Shown piece after piece: positions 24,119 to 35,980 of a DNA stretch of 64,000 bases. Source of the stretch: Coriaria nepalensis (lineage: Eukaryota > Streptophyta > Magnoliopsida > Cucurbitales > Coriariaceae); NCBI GenBank assembly GCA_027186245.1, contig CP114499.1, positions 6,701,001-6,765,000 of the forward strand. Reading direction: 5' to 3'. The translations under genes and the position numbers were made by a program. Numbering within the stretch: position 1 is the first letter of the stretch; every line of letters starts with the position of its first letter. Below the pieces are notes generated by a model. It worked only from the letters and a program-made list of their open reading frames with translations, was not told the DNA's origin and made no database searches.

Positions 24119-26368
24119 TCATAAGTCTACCGCCTTCCCACCCCAAGCTAGAAAACTTTCTTGCGATCCAAACTCCTACCAAAAATAAATAAATAAAACA
24201 AAGCAGGTCATAAAATATGCACTACTAATTTCTAGTATGGCAAAATTGAAAACTATGAAAATTTCAATGCAATTTGAACATCGTACAAGCTGGCTGAGCC
24301 GGAAATCGGGGGGTGTATCGAGCTCTATATTAGCAGGATCAATATCAAGGTTTTGACACTCCTCCAAGTCTTTCTTCAAATGTTCTGGTCCTAACCGAGC
24401 ATAATCAGAAAGGCGAGCCTTAACCTTCAATCCTTCATTATTACTGTTTTCATCCCTAAGAGGAGACTGGCTCTGAAGAAGATCATCACATAGAGCCAAC
24501 CCGTCCGCAAGTTGTTGAGAATCCAATAACGTCTGAGACTCTCCTTCCCACCATTTTGCCTCTTCCTCTCCTTGATTCTCATTACTATTATTATTATTAT
24601 TATTATTATTGTTATCATTCACTACATCAACATGTTTCTCCTCATGGTCCGGCTTTTTAAATTCGGGTTGAACCTCATCATCATGTGCAAACTCCATATC
24701 AGGATGCAAAGTAAAAGACCAAATGGTGTTACACTACGTAAATTGATAATTGTCTTAACAAAATTAGATTGAAGATGCTGTTATACCTCAGGTGATGGTT
24801 CAAGGAAAGTGACGATAGGGTGTGGACCCAGGTCAATATCCACAATTCTTCTTTCAAAACGAGGAGGGTCCGGAGTAACACACTTTGGAGTAACAGGATC
24901 AACTTTTGGAACAATTAGTGGGACATCATTGATTTCTGTAAGTAACTCTTGATCAATTTTATCACCCTGCATGATATTAACTTGTTGTTGCTGGTAAAAT
25001 ATTTTGGAAATGACGTAGCCGCCCTCGCTCTCATCCTCCTCTATCCCGAGGTGATATTGGTGCATGACCCAGTTGGTTTTTTCAGGTTTTCCACCTTTAA
25101 GAGAGCTCGTGTATAGAACCATAATCTTCTTACAACCTTTTTGAACTCCATCAAGAATGACAGATTTAGTTTTTCCAGTCTTGTGCCAACGCACATCGCC
25201 CAAATCATCACTGTTGATCTTACGTCGTTTTCGAGTTCCGGTGCTATAAGCCTTGATTGCTCTGTGGAAGAAGTGGGACACACTTCCATCTTGCTTAACA
25301 CCTAAGGAAGAAGATGAAAAGGTTAAGACAGAGATAAGAAGGATCAAAAGATGATAATGAATTCTAAGTTAGGCTTACTGACCAGGAAGCTTTCGAGGAT
25401 GTGTGTAGCATATGCCATCTTCGTTGTTGACTGTGAGTATAAATTCTTCAACAAAAGGATGGGGCTTTGTGTTGCTAGTACCAGATTTGGCGAGTAAATG
25501 CCATATGATTTCTTGATCCGAAGGATCAAATTTTACCCCTCTAGGTAATCCTGGCCAGTCTTGAGCAACCTGAAAGCAGAGAGGGAACATGTTTTAACTC
25601 ATCTGAATATCTACAGCATATATATTGTTCATTAGAGAGCGGAGAATTAATAAATTCTCAATCAACATCCATCAATAAATTGAGGGGTAGTAATAAAAAT
25701 TCAAAAACTTCAAGAAGAAAGGTTTAAAATAGTACATCAGTGTTATCGATTATATAGTGGCAATTAGGGCAAGCCTTGGTGGGATTGCTTTTCCATTCAA
25801 CGCGATCAGGATCACTTGTGCCAGATGCACTCTTGATTTTCGTTGCGATTCTGTTACTGTCAACTAACCATGACCGACTGCAACAAAATTGAATGAAAAA
25901 GGAAAAAACATAGATACTAAACTAGTTAATATAGTTATTTAGGGATGATGAGATAGAAAGATACAATTAGCATATGAAAGGGAACTGATATTGATACTTT
26001 TCATTCTATGTCCTTATTCGTTTTCGACTTTCTGACAGTTCAACAAAAGTTTATTAAGTACCGAAAAGCGATCAGATGGTTTTTAGCAAAATCAACATTA
26101 GAGATGATGAAACATCTACCACATCAAAAAAATTTCTTCCTGTTTTAATCACAAGAATGGATTACAGTAAAAGGGCCATATCGTTAAGCTTATTAGTATT
26201 TTCTATCGTCAATTTCTTCCTGATGAGCAAAAAAAAAAGTACTATAAAACTAAACGGAAAAGATCAAGGAGCATTCGATTCAATCGAAACTGACTTTCTA
26301 AGATACTTCGTTCAAGTAACAGAAGTAAGTTTACAAACACAGAGTGAGAGAGAGTCATACCCAGCCAT
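24119..26368 (-). CDS. SOG1: SUPPRESSOR OF GAMMA RESPONSE 1, NAC-type DNA-damage regulator
   Basis: Spliced, 437 residues. Exons from the start: 26361-26368, 25736-25877, 25383-25569, 24787-25301, 24287-24691, 24119-24175, all GT-AG and in phase. The first coding exon is only 8 nt (ATGGCTGG). The product opens [17 protein letters not shown], followed by a CPNCHYIID region. The NAC DNA-binding domain spans about residues 50-225 ([46 protein letters not shown]). The acidic C-terminus has SQ dipeptides at about S336, S342, S358, S417 and S423. Their spacing (6, 16, ..., 6) equals that of the ATM-phosphorylated serines reported in Arabidopsis SOG1 (350, 356, 372, 430, 436). A run of nine Asn, encoded by an (AAT)n tract, precedes the first SQ. 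SOG1 activates cell-cycle arrest, repair and stem-cell death genes after DNA breaks. Confidence 0.97.
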
Positions 26369-27718
26369 GGCAAAGTGGAAGAGCGAAAATCAAAGTTTCA
26401 AACCCAAACAGAGTTGTTAATCTCCATTGCAAAGTGACTTTTTGGTCGCCTCTCTGAATACAAATCGAAAATTTTGGGGATTTCCTTCTTCTCTACCAAT
26501 TTCTCTCCTGTTTTTTTTTTTTAATTTTTAATTTTCTATTTTTTAGAAATTAAAGAACGCACTATTTCCTATTTAGGTTTTGAATTTTGGACCGTGTTAC
26601 TGAGAGAAGACCCAGACAAAATAAAAATAAAAAATAAAAAATAAAAAATTAAGGTGGGAAAAAGGTTCTACTTTTTAGAATTAATTTATGGAAATTTGAG
26701 ATTATAATCTTCAAAAATTCACATTAATTATAATAAATATTTAAAATATATTAAAATTATATTTAAAAAATTAATTTTGAATTTGTTTATATTAAAATAT
26801 ACATTAAAATTTTTATTTATATTTATATTTTTTAATTTAAATTTAATATTATTTTTAATTTCTATCACATCTATTACCACTATTATTATCCTCTGCCATT
26901 GATATTAAAAAGTATCGTTTTAAAATGTATTAAAAGGCGAGAGAAATATTCTATTTTTAAAAGGTCCCACATCATATATTATAATTCTCTCGCCTCTTAA
27001 GTTTCCCCTTAACCATATAGGCGCAGATTTTGGTTTATTTTTCCATTGTTTGACTTTGGACTTTGAAATGGAAAATGGGTAGAAGGTAGCGTTTGACTTG
27101 TTGACTCCAACCCACTAGTGGGCTTGTTAACAGTTTAACCTTCCACTTGGGCCAACCTCGCGTCTCACGGAGCCCAATGGGCCCAGTGGACTTGTAGATA
27201 GGTAAACAACCATTTTGTTAGTTATATGTAGTTTTGTCTGCCACCATGGCATCATCATATGACATAGAAATTTAGGTGTGAATGTGTAAATTGTGGTCGC
27301 GTCTTTAATGGGCCCAGTGAACAAGTAGAAAATTTGTCACATAAAATGTCTTGGCAAGTAGGAAGGTAGCGAGCGAACAGGGGGCAAAAATTAAAAAAGA
27401 GAAAGAAAAACGCGCTGCTGTAAATTGTAAAATCATGTGAAATAAATAAATGAGTTAGAAGACGCAGCTGCGTTTTGCGTTTGTGGTTGGGGAAATGAAG
27501 GTGAAAAAAAAATAAATAAATAAATAAAAAATAAAAAAATAAAAAAATAAAAACATGATCATATCGGAGGTGTCCTATAATTAATTATAAACACAAGTTT
27601 AGACCAGGATGCGATTGTAATCAACTATCTTCATTTTTTTTTTCCTTTCCTTTTTGTAATCAACAGAAGGATGGAAAGAGTTTGGACTCGGTCAAATCTC
27701 AAAATGCCTCGTTTAGAT
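26369..27718. other. SOG1 promoter side and AT-rich spacer
   Basis: No gene supported. The stretch contains several T and A homopolymers, very AT-rich DNA at 26690-26880 and AAATA repeats near 27505-27553. A plus-strand open frame at 26076-26420 crosses SOG1 exon 1 and has no domain. Confidence 0.55.
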
Positions 27719-29092
27719 TCACGGTACGGCACAGCCGTGACGTGAAAATCCGAGCCGAGACCTGTCGTTATCAAACTCCAACAAAAATCCTTGCTGCATT
27801 AGATTCCCAAACAGTGAAAACCCATTGTCTGAGTTCACGGGTCGAATCGCTAAGCACATAATCTGGTCATCCGTTTCGATGAAGTAGTTCGAAGGTGGTG
27901 GAGCAAACACCGAGTTCCCCACTAGTTTGAAACTCAACCTGGGTAGACTCGATCTCGAACCGCCCGACACATTCACACAAAGATCGAAACCAGGAGGTAA
28001 CTCGCCTGGACTCGGTACCTTCACTCGTCTTTTTAACGCCGTCACTACTTCACGGTAAGGCGGTTCCGGAAGAAACGTTAGAGTAGTGCCAGAGTCGACG
28101 ACGGTGCCGCCGTTACCAAACTCGTCGATGGTCCAGACGGAGGGGTCTATTGGTAATTTTACGCCGTCGACCGAAACGCTATTAATTCCAATGTAGTAAA
28201 ATGTGGGAGAAAGCGGGTTATATAATAACGGCGTGTACTTCATTCTTAACGGCCTGGAAACGTCGTCGTTATTTTGCCCGCCGATTAAGAGATAACTTAT
28301 CGGCGGAGGAGATAAGGTGTAGTCCATTAAACAATACGAGAACTTGTTACCGAATTGATGACCCAATTGTGACGAGAGCGAAATGGACCCACGACCGAGG
28401 CCCATTACGCCATGAGCTCCGTTAAAGCTCGCGCCCGTAACGCTTGGGCCCAGGATCCGAAACCCACACCCGAACGCTAAGTTTCTCAACTTCATTTCGC
28501 TCCCCGAGCGGGTATTCCACGTCGTCGCCTCTCTAGAGAAGAAACCGGTCGTTAAAGAACCGTCGGCGTAGGAGTACTCGTAGCGACAGGGGCTATGGAG
28601 GCGGGTGTGGTTACAGTGCCCGGGTTTCGGGTGGGGAACGAGCTTACAACCCGATCCGAAACAGTGGTGGAGCGAGAAAGTAGATGAGTGGCGGACGAAG
28701 AATGCGGATCCGGGTAAGTGTTTGGAGCAGTTCCGGCAGGCAGAGCATTTGACCCAGATGAGGTCACTGCCGGTATCGACAACAAGGAGGAGGTTCTGAG
28801 GCGGGGTGCCGAGGCGGAGGTCGACGAAGTACTGACCGGAGCCGGTGGAGGCGCCGGAGATGACTGGGGATTTGAGTGTCTGACGGCTGTGGAGGGCGGA
28901 GAAGAGGAAGGAGAGACGGTGAGTGTCGAAGGAGAGAGCTTGCAATGGGGTGGAAAATGGGTTTTTGTGAAGTAATGGAAGTTTTAAGTAATTTGTGGTT
29001 GCTGTGGGGGATAGTTGTTGAGAGTTGCAGAGATCTGTGAGGAGGAAGAAGAGGTGGAAGATGAGGGGAGCGGGGAGAGAGAAAACTGACAT
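27719..29092 (-). CDS. Nepenthesin-type aspartic protease (A1 family)
   Basis: Single exon, 457 residues. An N-terminal hydrophobic segment (PLIFHLFFLLTDLC) looks like a signal peptide. The two catalytic motifs are DTGSDLIW at about 106-113 and DSGTTLTF at about 333-340. Between them lies the cysteine-rich nepenthesin insert (cysteines at about 116, 119, 122, 144, 149, 160, 169). YADGSLTTG forms the flap region. The C-terminus ends in the usual FSLFGNLMQQGF, then LGFSRHGC. There is no plant-specific insert, so it belongs to the atypical/nucellin-like class. It is predicted to be secreted or vacuolar. Substrate unknown; related members act in defence, cell-wall remodelling or cell survival. 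By position, Arabidopsis At3g25700 or At1g25510 are candidate counterparts; this is recall, not a search. Confidence 0.95.
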   Translation of the reverse strand: MSVFSLPAPLIFHLFFLLTDLCNSQQLSPTATTNYLKLPLLHKNPFSTPLQALSFDTHRLSFLFSALHSRQTLKSPVISGASTGSGQYFVDLRLGTPPQNLLLVVDTGSDLIWVKCSACRNCSKHLPGSAFFVRHSSTFSLHHCFGSGCKLVPHPKPGHCNHTRLHSPCRYEYSYADGSLTTGFFSREATTWNTRSGSEMKLRNLAFGCGFRILGPSVTGASFNGAHGVMGLGRGSISLSSQLGHQFGNKFSYCLMDYTLSPPPISYLLIGGQNNDDVSRPLRMKYTPLLYNPLSPTFYYIGINSVSVDGVKLPIDPSVWTIDEFGNGGTVVDSGTTLTFLPEPPYREVVTALKRRVKVPSPGELPPGFDLCVNVSGGSRSSLPRLSFKLVGNSVFAPPPSNYFIETDDQIMCLAIRPVNSDNGFSLFGNLMQQGFLLEFDNDRSRLGFSRHGCAVP

Positions 29093-32000
29093 TTTTGGTT
29101 CTGAGAGTGATCTGGAGTGAGTCCTGAGTTGTACAAGAAGACTAGAGACTGTAGCTTCGTGTTAGTGGAAGTAGTAGTGTATGGTTCATGTCCATCTGAC
29201 ACTGAAATTCTTAATTCGAATTTTATAAAATATAATTTCAATAAATTATATAAAAAAAATTAATTAAACTCTAAAATTTAATAATAATTTAATACTTATA
29301 CAATAATTTCATAACATGTACGGTTGGATTGAGTTAGATTTGGGACACTAAGATCATCTCTATAAATTAATTGATTTTGATAATATTAAAAGGGTTCATT
29401 AAATCTCTAATTACATCATTAAAACTGTACGGAATGTAAGACAGCACAATTTAATTTAACACTATCTACTTTGTTTCTTACTAAAGAAAAGGATAATGAT
29501 GATGGTAATAATAATAAATAAAAAAAACAATATAGGTTGATGTCCCAGCCTAGTCACGTGCTGCATCAGGACGAAACTCAAATTATCATTTAAAATGGTC
29601 ATAACACGTCCTTGTGTTTAGGGTGAAAATCGAGGTATAATTAGATTTTCTACTAATCAGTAATATAAGACAGTTGGAAGATCTTATTACATGTTTCAGG
29701 CTTTCTGGGCCGGATGTAACAAGAATGATACATTTGAAAGGTAATGGTGGTACTCTGAAAGAGCATGCTCACAATTTGGGCCTGGCCCAATCAAACTCTA
29801 ATTTGATATTGATCTATTACTGGCCCAATGACAAATTCAATATATTATATATATAGTGTTGCAAATAAAACATTTTTTTAACATGTACAACGACACCATT
29901 TAGGTGTGTTTTTTTTTTTTTTTTTATAATTTTTTTCCTTTCCAGATGTATACAGATTAATTTAAAATATTTTTAACTATTAATATTAAATTTAACTCTC
30001 AAATCACCATTAATATTTATCTCATTGGAAAATGACTTTTGAAGCAATTTAATTTGAACTGACCATAGAAAATGAGTGATTATCACATGCATATCTTCTC
30101 TTGCTTTAATCCTAATCCAAAATGCTCCGACTTGACAAGTACCAAACAACAAACCCACTTCAATCACGATCACTGTAGGCCCTTATCATTCAAGAAAACC
30201 GTGTAATTGTAATCAATGTAGGTATACTTATCAGACAAATGCATAACGACACTATGGTTTTATATTTGTTTCTTTAATTTTATGAGCCCATTTATGAGTG
30301 CTTATAATTTGGTAAACTTGTTTTTTCAAAATATAGTTTTGATTGCTTGAAAAAATAAAATATTGCTAAATGTTTTTTTTTTTTTTAATTGATTTGGATA
30401 TTGTTGGGTGGAAGATCGATTTTGACCTTAAAATTTAATAAAAATTAATTTTAATTATTTTCCTTTTCATACATCATTACGTCATTTTAAAAAAATAAAA
30501 ATAAAAAATTTAAATTCATATCATACGTCAAAAAAATAAAATTATAATTAATTTTTACTTAACGTTTAATCCAGACAGTTGGGAATGAATCTAAATCCGA
30601 ATGGAATTATTAAGCTGGTAAGAACTCTTATAAATACTGTTGCTGTCTATAGGAGTTCGGACTGCGCCCATATATCATCACCCTGTCGTGTTCCGGTTCT
30701 GGTTCCATGATTGATTTGAAAGTCCTGTTTTTGGCATGGAGTTTCCAGCTACGTAGTAAATGCGTATATAACCACACAAGTCATGACATTAATTGCTCAC
30801 GAGTCGTGATAGAACGTATATATATGATAGGATGATGATTTGAACAGTAAGAAGATAAAAGGATTTGACTCACGACATGTATATTATATATATATATATA
30901 TATGATATTGAGAAGACAAATTCTAGCACGTGGAACATGGAGAAATTAGAAGGCGGAAAACCCAGAATGTAGTAGCCAGCCAACCACTGTCTCTTTTCAA
31001 ATCAAAAGGAATTGAAAAACGTAAAGAGAAAGAATGCGTTGCGTTGCCAAAAGTAGTGTGAGTGACTGACATGGTGACATGCTCCTAGGTTTGCCTACAG
31101 GTATAGATATATTGATATGAATCTAAATTGGGTAATGAATAAGAAGAGACCAGAGAGGATTGATGGTATTGGTGAAGAGAGGAACGAACATAGGGTAATT
31201 TGCGAAGAAAGGGGAGGGAACGTACGGAATTTACAAAAGAGGAGTGCAAATATATAGGTACGTTACACGTAGTGGATAAGAGTAGAAGTGACGTACGGAG
31301 AAGTTGTCATTGGTCAAAAGTTTAACAAAGAACCCATTAATTGGGGAAATTATAAATAAATAAATAGTGTTTTCTGCTTTTTCCTTATTTATTTTTTATA
31401 ACTATTTTCTCAAGTTCTTAGAGCACATTTGTTTCACAGAGTATTTTTAAAAATATATATTTTTAATATATTATAATAATATATATATATATATGTGATA
31501 ATATAATTTTTTTTTTTAAATATTTAAATTTAAAAATAATTTTTTATCTTTAGAAAAAAATATAGAAAAGCAAATATGGTCTGTTTTTTTTTTTTTTTTG
31601 GATACGTAATGTGATTTTCTTCTTTTTAATTAGTATTATTTTATACTAATTAGTTACAATTTATTTATATTTATTATTTATTTTATTATTATTACTCTCA
31701 AATTTCTTTAAATTAATAGGTTAAAAATTTAATCTTTTTTCAAAATTTATTTTTACCCCAAAATTAATATGCAAAAATTATTTTTTTTAAAAATTATATC
31801 TTTTCATTTAAATTTATTCTTCTAAAATATTTAAAATCTCATGTTCATAACTATTAGAATTGGTTTTTAATATATAACCTTCAAAATTTGTAAAATTTCG
31901 AAAAAAAAAAAAACATTTTCCAATAAAAACTTTTTTGTGGCCAAAATATTTTCCTTTTTTTTTTTTTTTTTTTTTTTAAGGCACATTGAAGTCAAATTAG

Positions 32001-33186
32001 GGTTAGGCGGGTGGTCAAAGTAAGCAGATTGATGTCCCTGTCATTCGTATTATACTTTTTCTTTATATATAATAATTGTCCGTTCTTCTTACACCCTCTA
32101 TCTCTCTCTTCTATCTTAGCCTGAACCCAGCAAGTGATGGCCATGGCTTCTGCTCTATCCCTCACCCATTCATCTCCCTCTCTTTAAAAATAGCTGGAGG
32201 AGTGGTAGGCTGGCATGAATAACCCTAAAACTAGGCATCTAAGCTAAGTAAGTACCTTTCCCCCACCTATACCTGCACGTGAAGTAAGTACTGATTCATT
32301 GGTCTTTTGGCCGGAGCTTCTTAATTTCCCACTTTTCCTTGCTTTCCCACTGCAGACATAACCCCACGCCCTATTTTACATATCTCTTCTATTGGCTGTC
32401 CCTGACCCAGTACCCTCTCCCTCTCCCTCTCCCTCTCCCTCTCCCTCATCAGCTACTTACACAGTCACCAGACCTGACCAGTAGTAGTACGCCACAGTAA
32501 ACTCTTCTTACTATCTTTTCTCTCTTGATTGCTGATTTATAACTAACTAACAATGGTATTAATTATTAGTTTGCTCTTATTTATTTGTCAATAATTTATT
32601 TCCTTATTTCTTTATTTATCGAAGGTTTTTAAGTATTAAAAAAAAAGTTATAGAACAGTAGAATTGATTTCTAATCCGCGGTGACCAAAAAAACAAAAAC
32701 AAAAATAAAAAGAAATTAATTTTAACAGCTTCCTAAGAGGGAAGATTTGTTTTTGGACTAATTAGGTTGATGAATTATTTATTTAAATATAAGTTATTGT
32801 ATTTTATTTTATGATTTGAGGATATTAATATTTATTTTTATAAAATTTAAAAAATATTAAATCTATTTTAAAATAAAATTTAGTGATTCAATTGAGTTGA
32901 GTTGAGTTGAGGGTTATTCTGCTAAATTAAGCAGAGGAGCATTCCCTCCTAGAGTTGTCCGAATTAGGATGTTTAAGAAAATATCTGATCGCTAAACTTA
33001 ATTAAAGATCTCTTCTTCTAACTTTATTAATTAATTCTTAGTAAACTCACACCCAAAAATGAGATTTAACATTTGATTTTGCGGAACCACACTCTCTCTT
33101 TTCTCTCTATATACTGATCATGTTGTTCCCTTTTCAATTAGGTGCAGTCGAACTACTGTTGTACTCACCTTCCTCCTTACAAAAGA
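29093..33186. other. Intergenic between protease and TCP genes
   Basis: About 4 kb without a supportable gene. A TATAAAA on the minus strand (29221-29227) lies 130 bases upstream of the protease start and may be its TATA box. Other contents are an (AT)n tract near 30887-30903, several T runs (for example 31583-31600 and 31958-31978) and a CCCTCT hexamer repeat at 32413-32447. The last kilobase is the promoter side of the TCP gene, with CT-rich DNA near 33091-33110. Confidence 0.5.
32413..32447. repeat. CCCTCT hexanucleotide repeat
   Basis: About six tandem copies, roughly 740 bases upstream of the TCP start. CT-rich tracts of this kind are common near plant promoters. Confidence 0.8.
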
Positions 33187-34263
33187 ATGAAACAACAAGA
33201 AGCCATGGTTGAAACGCCCTCGAAAACTGATCATCAAAGCTGTCCTCCTCCTACTTATCTTCAATTTCCCCACCCTTTTCTTGACGATGATGAACTCTTC
33301 TTGAGACACATGCTTTCTCAGCAGCAGCTATTTCAAACCCACGTGAACAACAACACCACAAATTTCAAAAATGGGATCTCCTCAATAGATCATCATCTTC
33401 ATCATCACCAAGTAATTATCACATCAACAGATGATGAAAATTTGAAGGAGACCATGAAATCGGGTACTAGTACTGGTACGAAGAAGAAAGCGATTATTTC
33501 AAAGAAGAGAAGTGAGAGGAAAAATAGGCATAGCAAGATCTGCACGGCACAAGGGCCAAGAGATAGAAGAATGAGGTTGTCCCTTCAAATTGCAAGGAAG
33601 TTCTTTGATCTTCAAGACATGTTGGGATTTGACAAAGCAAGTAAGACAGTTGAGTGGCTTTTTACCATGTCCAAGTCTGCTATTAAAGAACTCAAGGAGA
33701 GCTTCTCATCACATGGTGGTGGTGGTAATGGAGAACAGAAGGGTTTTATTGCAAATAATGGTGATGAAGATATGTTGGCAGCAGCTTGCAGAGAGAAAGT
33801 AAAGACTAGCAATAAATCAGCACGGGTGGTTAGGAGGGAATCAAGGGAGAAAGCAAGAGCTAGGGCAAGGGAAAGAACGAGGGAGAAATTGATGATTAGA
33901 GATGTTCAAAATACTTCAAAATTACCAACTTCTGCTTCAGATGATCATCGTCAAAGAGGATATTGCAGTAATTCGGAGGGGCTGAGAAATGGTCAACGTT
34001 TGCTTGATCAGCATCATCATAGTGATCATCATCATGAGAGATTTATGAAAATGGGAGATGGAATGATCCTTAATTACTCAAACAATGTTGAACTTATAAG
34101 GGATGTGAATAATTCCGATCAGCAGAACGGTTTTCCGGTGAATTGGGAAATTAACAATCCAGTAATGCAAAGCTTTTGCAGCCGCGCAATGAGGAACAGC
34201 AACTCTTTACCAGGTAATTATGAGCTAAGAAATTTAAAAAAAAAACAAATATATGAACTATGA
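33187..34263 (+). CDS. TCP12: CYC/TB1-class TCP transcription factor (TCP12/BRANCHED2-like)
   Basis: 358 residues from the ATG at 33187 ([12 protein letters not shown]). The N-terminus has the short acidic/hydrophobic stretch common in this clade ([18 protein letters not shown]). The TCP bHLH domain spans about 107-171: basic [20 protein letters not shown], then [35 protein letters not shown] and KSAIKEL. An arginine-rich R domain lies at about 216-235 ([20 protein letters not shown]), the hallmark of CYC/TB1 TCPs. These repress axillary bud outgrowth or control floral symmetry. Helix residues resemble TCP12 more than TCP18, and position agrees (TCP12 neighbours CLE12 and STN7 in Arabidopsis, from memory). 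The start is not certain: the open frame continues upstream to a TTTTCAATTAG that looks like a 3' splice site at 33141. A GTAATT donor at about 34216 could also add a small last exon. Confidence 0.9.
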   Translation: MKQQEAMVETPSKTDHQSCPPPTYLQFPHPFLDDDELFLRHMLSQQQLFQTHVNNNTTNFKNGISSIDHHLHHHQVIITSTDDENLKETMKSGTSTGTKKKAIISKKRSERKNRHSKICTAQGPRDRRMRLSLQIARKFFDLQDMLGFDKASKTVEWLFTMSKSAIKELKESFSSHGGGGNGEQKGFIANNGDEDMLAAACREKVKTSNKSARVVRRESREKARARARERTREKLMIRDVQNTSKLPTSASDDHRQRGYCSNSEGLRNGQRLLDQHHHSDHHHERFMKMGDGMILNYSNNVELIRDVNNSDQQNGFPVNWEINNPVMQSFCSRAMRNSNSLPGNYELRNLKKKQIYEL

Positions 34264-35338
34264 AAACATACATCAATAGTCAATTATCTTTTCGCGCCGG
34301 AAGCTTGTAATTCGATTTTCTCGACCTACTCAGAAGTACACAAGAACAAAACCCTAGCTCAATTTCTGAATTTTCTTCCAAGAGACCTCAAGCTCTGAAA
34401 CCTCTAGCTCGTTAGTGTAGTTGACTCACCATGACCGACCCTAACCAATACCCCGAATCATTTAGCTCATTATTTAAGGTTCCAACTTGTGTCAAATATA
34501 ATTTGTGCTAAAAAATTCAATTCGTTTGAATGCTAACTGAAACAAAAATTCGGTTTATCTACCTCCGTATTTAACCAAAAATGTAGTTTGCTCAACCTCC
34601 AATTTACAAGTTTATCCAAATTCCAAAAGATGCTTCTCTTAACATACGAACAAGGTAGCATGCAGCATCAACTTGACAATCCTATTAAGATGCTGAAGAA
34701 CTCACTATTCTATATATATAGGTCCATACACCTTTGAAGAAACCGAGAGCCAAATTCCCCAGCTTGGCCGAAAAATTTGTATCATCTTTGTATGTAGACA
34801 TCCTCTTACTCTTATGAAATAAGATCATGATTGATCATCTTCAGCCTGTGGCATGCATTAGAAATTTTTATAAATCTCCATATTATGCTAATTAATGAAA
34901 ATATATGAACATCTAGCTAGACGGATATGTTTCTTGATACAAAATACAATCATGAAAATTGGAGAAACCAAAAAAAAACTCGAGACATTAGAAGTCTAAT
35001 GTAATGCAATAGAGCCTGTTGAATTCTTTAAAAAAGAGGAAAAAAAAGAAGTATGCCTGATGAATTAAGTTATATATATATATGTACCTGCATCAACGTC
35101 TATTAATCGTGGCCAGCCGCAAAATCACTCCCACCGGATGTAGGCAATTTGGATTGCACCTGTGACAAATCGGTGCCAATAATCGAAGTTAAGATGGAAT
35201 AGATTTAGAAGATCCTAATTAAGAAAAACCAAACTATTTTGTTTAAGTATATCTGAGGTACTAAACTTATAATCCACTCACATCAAGCCAAAGAGACACA
35301 TGATGGATATAAGTCAATTATATATTAGTTTGAAACAA
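34264..35338. other. TCP 3' region
   Basis: No gene recognised. If the TCP gene has a 3' intron, its last exon would lie here, but I could not identify a convincing conserved tail. An (AT)n tract occurs near 34714 and another near 35074. Confidence 0.45.
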
Positions 35339-35800
35339 CTAGAGATGTCAAAACGGGTAGGGGGCATAACTAGAGATGTTAAAATGGGCCGACTCTTTTG
35401 ATAATTATATGCTCGGGCATAAGCTAAAAGTCTGTTGGGTTTATCCCGGGTCGGGCTAGACTATGCCTATAGGTTCACCCATTTTTTAAATAGAAAATAA
35501 ACAATAAAAAACAGAATAAAATGAAGACTTCAATATGTATAAGTAAATAGTATATAAATATTTAAATTCGAGTGGAGATTTAAAAATTATTATATGAGAT
35601 GAGGTAAAATAGAATACAGAAAAATTATAGGGACTAAAGATTATTGTTTTTTTGGAAGTACTCACGTGACCTATTTCGCCCATATGAAAAGAATTTTTTT
35701 TTTTTTCTGAAATTTAGAGGGCTTAAACGGGCCTAGTCAGGCTGGGCTTCAGGCTAGACTTTTTTACCGGGCCATGGGCTGGACCCAAAAGCCTGACCCA
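35339..35800. mobile_element. hAT-like element remnant, truncated by the gypsy insertion
   Basis: Begins CTAGAGATGTCAAAACGGGT and then repeats the same start (CTAGAGATGTTAAAATGGGCC) 31 bases later. GGGTCGGGCTAGAC, CACCCATTTTTTAAATAG and, at the right, GGGCTGGACCC with CCTGACCCATT follow. GATGTCAAAACGGGT ends with opposite-sense GACCCATTT are typical of plant non-autonomous hAT elements. The expected mirrored terminus is missing where the retrotransposon LTR begins. It shares motifs with the patch at 23460-23640. Confidence 0.45.
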
Positions 35801-35980
35801 TTTCTCCAAAATGGTTATTTATGGAATGATAAAAAGAGAAATGGAAATGATAATTTGATTTAGCCACGCTCCTTGACAGAGCTACCTCCATGAAAGCTTG
35901 AGCTCGTAAAATCACCAAAATACAACTAATTGAGAACATCACATGTTATAACAAACTAATATTCTAACACTCTCCCAATT

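Noticed and set aside
26076..26420. 114-residue plus-strand frame opposite the SOG1 start
   Set aside because: It spans SOG1 intron 1 and exon 1 on the other strand, is low complexity and has no domain.
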